NCBI GenBank assembly: GCA_050298035.1
Contig: JBNKTK010000002.1
Coordinates: 4,823 to 68,822 of the forward strand
Direction: 5' to 3'
DNA: 64,000 bases
From: Gaoshiqia sp050298035
GTDB lineage: Bacteria; Bacteroidota; Bacteroidia; Bacteroidales; Prolixibacteraceae
The translations under genes were made by a program, and so were the position numbers. Below are positions 63,069 through 64,000 of this stretch, in pieces; within the stretch, counting starts at the first letter, position 1, and every line of letters begins with the position of its first letter. The notes under the pieces are model-generated. The model did not search any database, was not told where the DNA came from, and was given only the letters and a program-made list of their open reading frames with translations.

Positions 63069-64000
63069 ATGAAAAAGCTATTCATCTTCTTCTCGCTTTG
63101 TGGATTATTTATGGTTTCACAGGCACAAAACGTAGGTCCGGTCGAATATAAGGATTTTGGTTACGGACAAAAAAAGTTCAGCAAAGCCCCAAAAAAAATT
63201 TACATCGCCCAGTTCCGGGTCATCTATCAATTGATGGCTGATTGGACAGAAACAGCAAACGGAGGTTATCAAATTGGCGGCGGTGTCAGAGGTAAGGCAA
63301 CGGCCAGGCTGGCAATCGGCTTAAAAGGCATTGATGAAAATGACATCCAGGGAATTACCGATGACCTTTATACCGAATATATTGAAAAATTAAAAAGCGA
63401 AGGTTATGAGATTATCCCGCCTGACGAAGCAGCAAAAACAAATGCCTACTCCGATTTTGAGCGCAAAACAGGCGGAAGTTTGAGCCTGGCTCAATACCCC
63501 GGATTTATCATGTCGATCCCTACCGGTTACGATTACTTTGTGAAAAGAACGACCAAAAAAGGTATTGAAAAAAAGACCTTCCTTGATGACTCACCAAAAC
63601 TTTCTGTAGAACTGGACAATGCCGTGGTGGCCAAAATTAACCTGATTGTAAAATTTGTTAGCGATGGTGAATCGCAGGCCAGCAAATCACTGGGAAAACT
63701 GGCCGGTGGCGTGGCCAAACTGGTTATGGAAACCGAACTCCGTCTGGCAAACGACCCGGTAGCGGGAGCAGGGGCATTTACCACTGACTTTGCACAGACA
63801 CAAGTAACTTATGTATATGCAACTCGCAAAATGGCACCCGACGCCCAATGTACATTCCAGTTAAAAAAGATGCTCCCCGTTGACGGTGTAGTTGAGAAGA
63901 AAAAATACAAATCAGTTGAAACCGCCGATACCGATTATTGGGGCACCAGCCTTGGCGCCATGCGCATCTTTTCAGCTGATAACAGGTACTTCGAAAACCT
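63069..64000 (+). CDS. Secreted protein of unknown function (3' partial)
   Basis: Open from the ATG at 63069 to the window end, 310 codons seen. Signal peptide KKLFIFFSLCGLFMVSQAQ, then YKDFGYGQKKFSKAPKKIYI and IAQFRVIYQLMADWTE. Gly-rich GGGVRGKATARLAIGLKG (about 72-89) and GKLAGGVAKLVMETELRLAN (about 218-237) follow. It looks soluble and periplasmic or exported. I do not recognise the family. It lies 136 bases after the other unknown secreted protein and the two may work together. Confidence 0.7.
   Translation, partial: MKKLFIFFSLCGLFMVSQAQNVGPVEYKDFGYGQKKFSKAPKKIYIAQFRVIYQLMADWTETANGGYQIGGGVRGKATARLAIGLKGIDENDIQGITDDLYTEYIEKLKSEGYEIIPPDEAAKTNAYSDFERKTGGSLSLAQYPGFIMSIPTGYDYFVKRTTKKGIEKKTFLDDSPKLSVELDNAVVAKINLIVKFVSDGESQASKSLGKLAGGVAKLVMETELRLANDPVAGAGAFTTDFAQTQVTYVYATRKMAPDAQCTFQLKKMLPVDGVVEKKKYKSVETADTDYWGTSLGAMRIFSADNRYFEN

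Overview
The window comes from a member of the Bacteroidota, most likely class Bacteroidia (a Marinilabiliales/Prolixibacteraceae-like organism is my guess from gene content, not proven). The reasons are -7 promoter boxes of the form TAnnTTTG with no Shine-Dalgarno sequences, TlpA-like lipoproteins with an N-terminal DUF4369-type region, an alpha-glucan phosphorylase with the DUF3417-type N-terminus, GSCFA and LA_2272-type proteins, and frequent TAATG stop/start couplings. It looks like ordinary chromosome: no phage, integrase, transposase, CRISPR array or recognisable defence island was seen.

Region by region. 1-9907 (+): a complete chemosensory operon of Wsp/Frz-like design (CheR-TPR, CheW, MCP, CheA-REC, CheB) that ends in a REC-PAS-histidine kinase. 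10066-18868: housekeeping genes (rmuC, ung, a LysR regulator with a YeiH-type exporter, an RhlE-type helicase, a KAS III with lpxH, a thioredoxin-fold lipoprotein). 19113-25637: ribF, ahcY, greA, a HIT protein, ruvC and a DMT transporter, with small hypothetical genes. 25638-31639: a TPR protein, lipA-lipB, a methyltransferase with a YkoF-like protein, and an ECF sigma factor with a membrane partner. 31828-33902 (-): queuosine genes queF, queC and a YhhQ transporter, headed by a probable preQ1-I riboswitch. 34220-40259: a second helicase, three outer-membrane barrel genes in tandem (one frameshifted in a G8 tract), and an acyl-CoA synthetase with an XRE-cupin regulator. 40439-51005 (-): a glycogen/alpha-glucan cluster (phosphorylase, GH57, GT4 synthase, debranching enzyme, GSCFA protein, branching enzyme). 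51197-64000: a GH3 enzyme, tRNA-Gly(CCC) beside a degenerate tRNA copy, queG, a surface-repeat protein, SufE with a DUF59 protein, a TPR-kinase/NarL regulator pair and unknown secreted proteins.

The most interesting points are: a dispersed nested-palindrome element in two copies 2.9 kb apart, one sitting inside the queuosine gene set; the riboswitch; two genes whose frames break exactly at homopolymers (T9 in cheW, G8 in a barrel protein), which are either phase switches or sequencing errors; a Wsp-like array whose output is a kinase rather than a diguanylate cyclase; a thioredoxin-fold lipoprotein without its CxxC; a Rieske-like lipoprotein without its histidine ligands; and a tRNA-Gly copy with rewritten arms. 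Gene calls rest on reading motifs by eye. No database search was possible.
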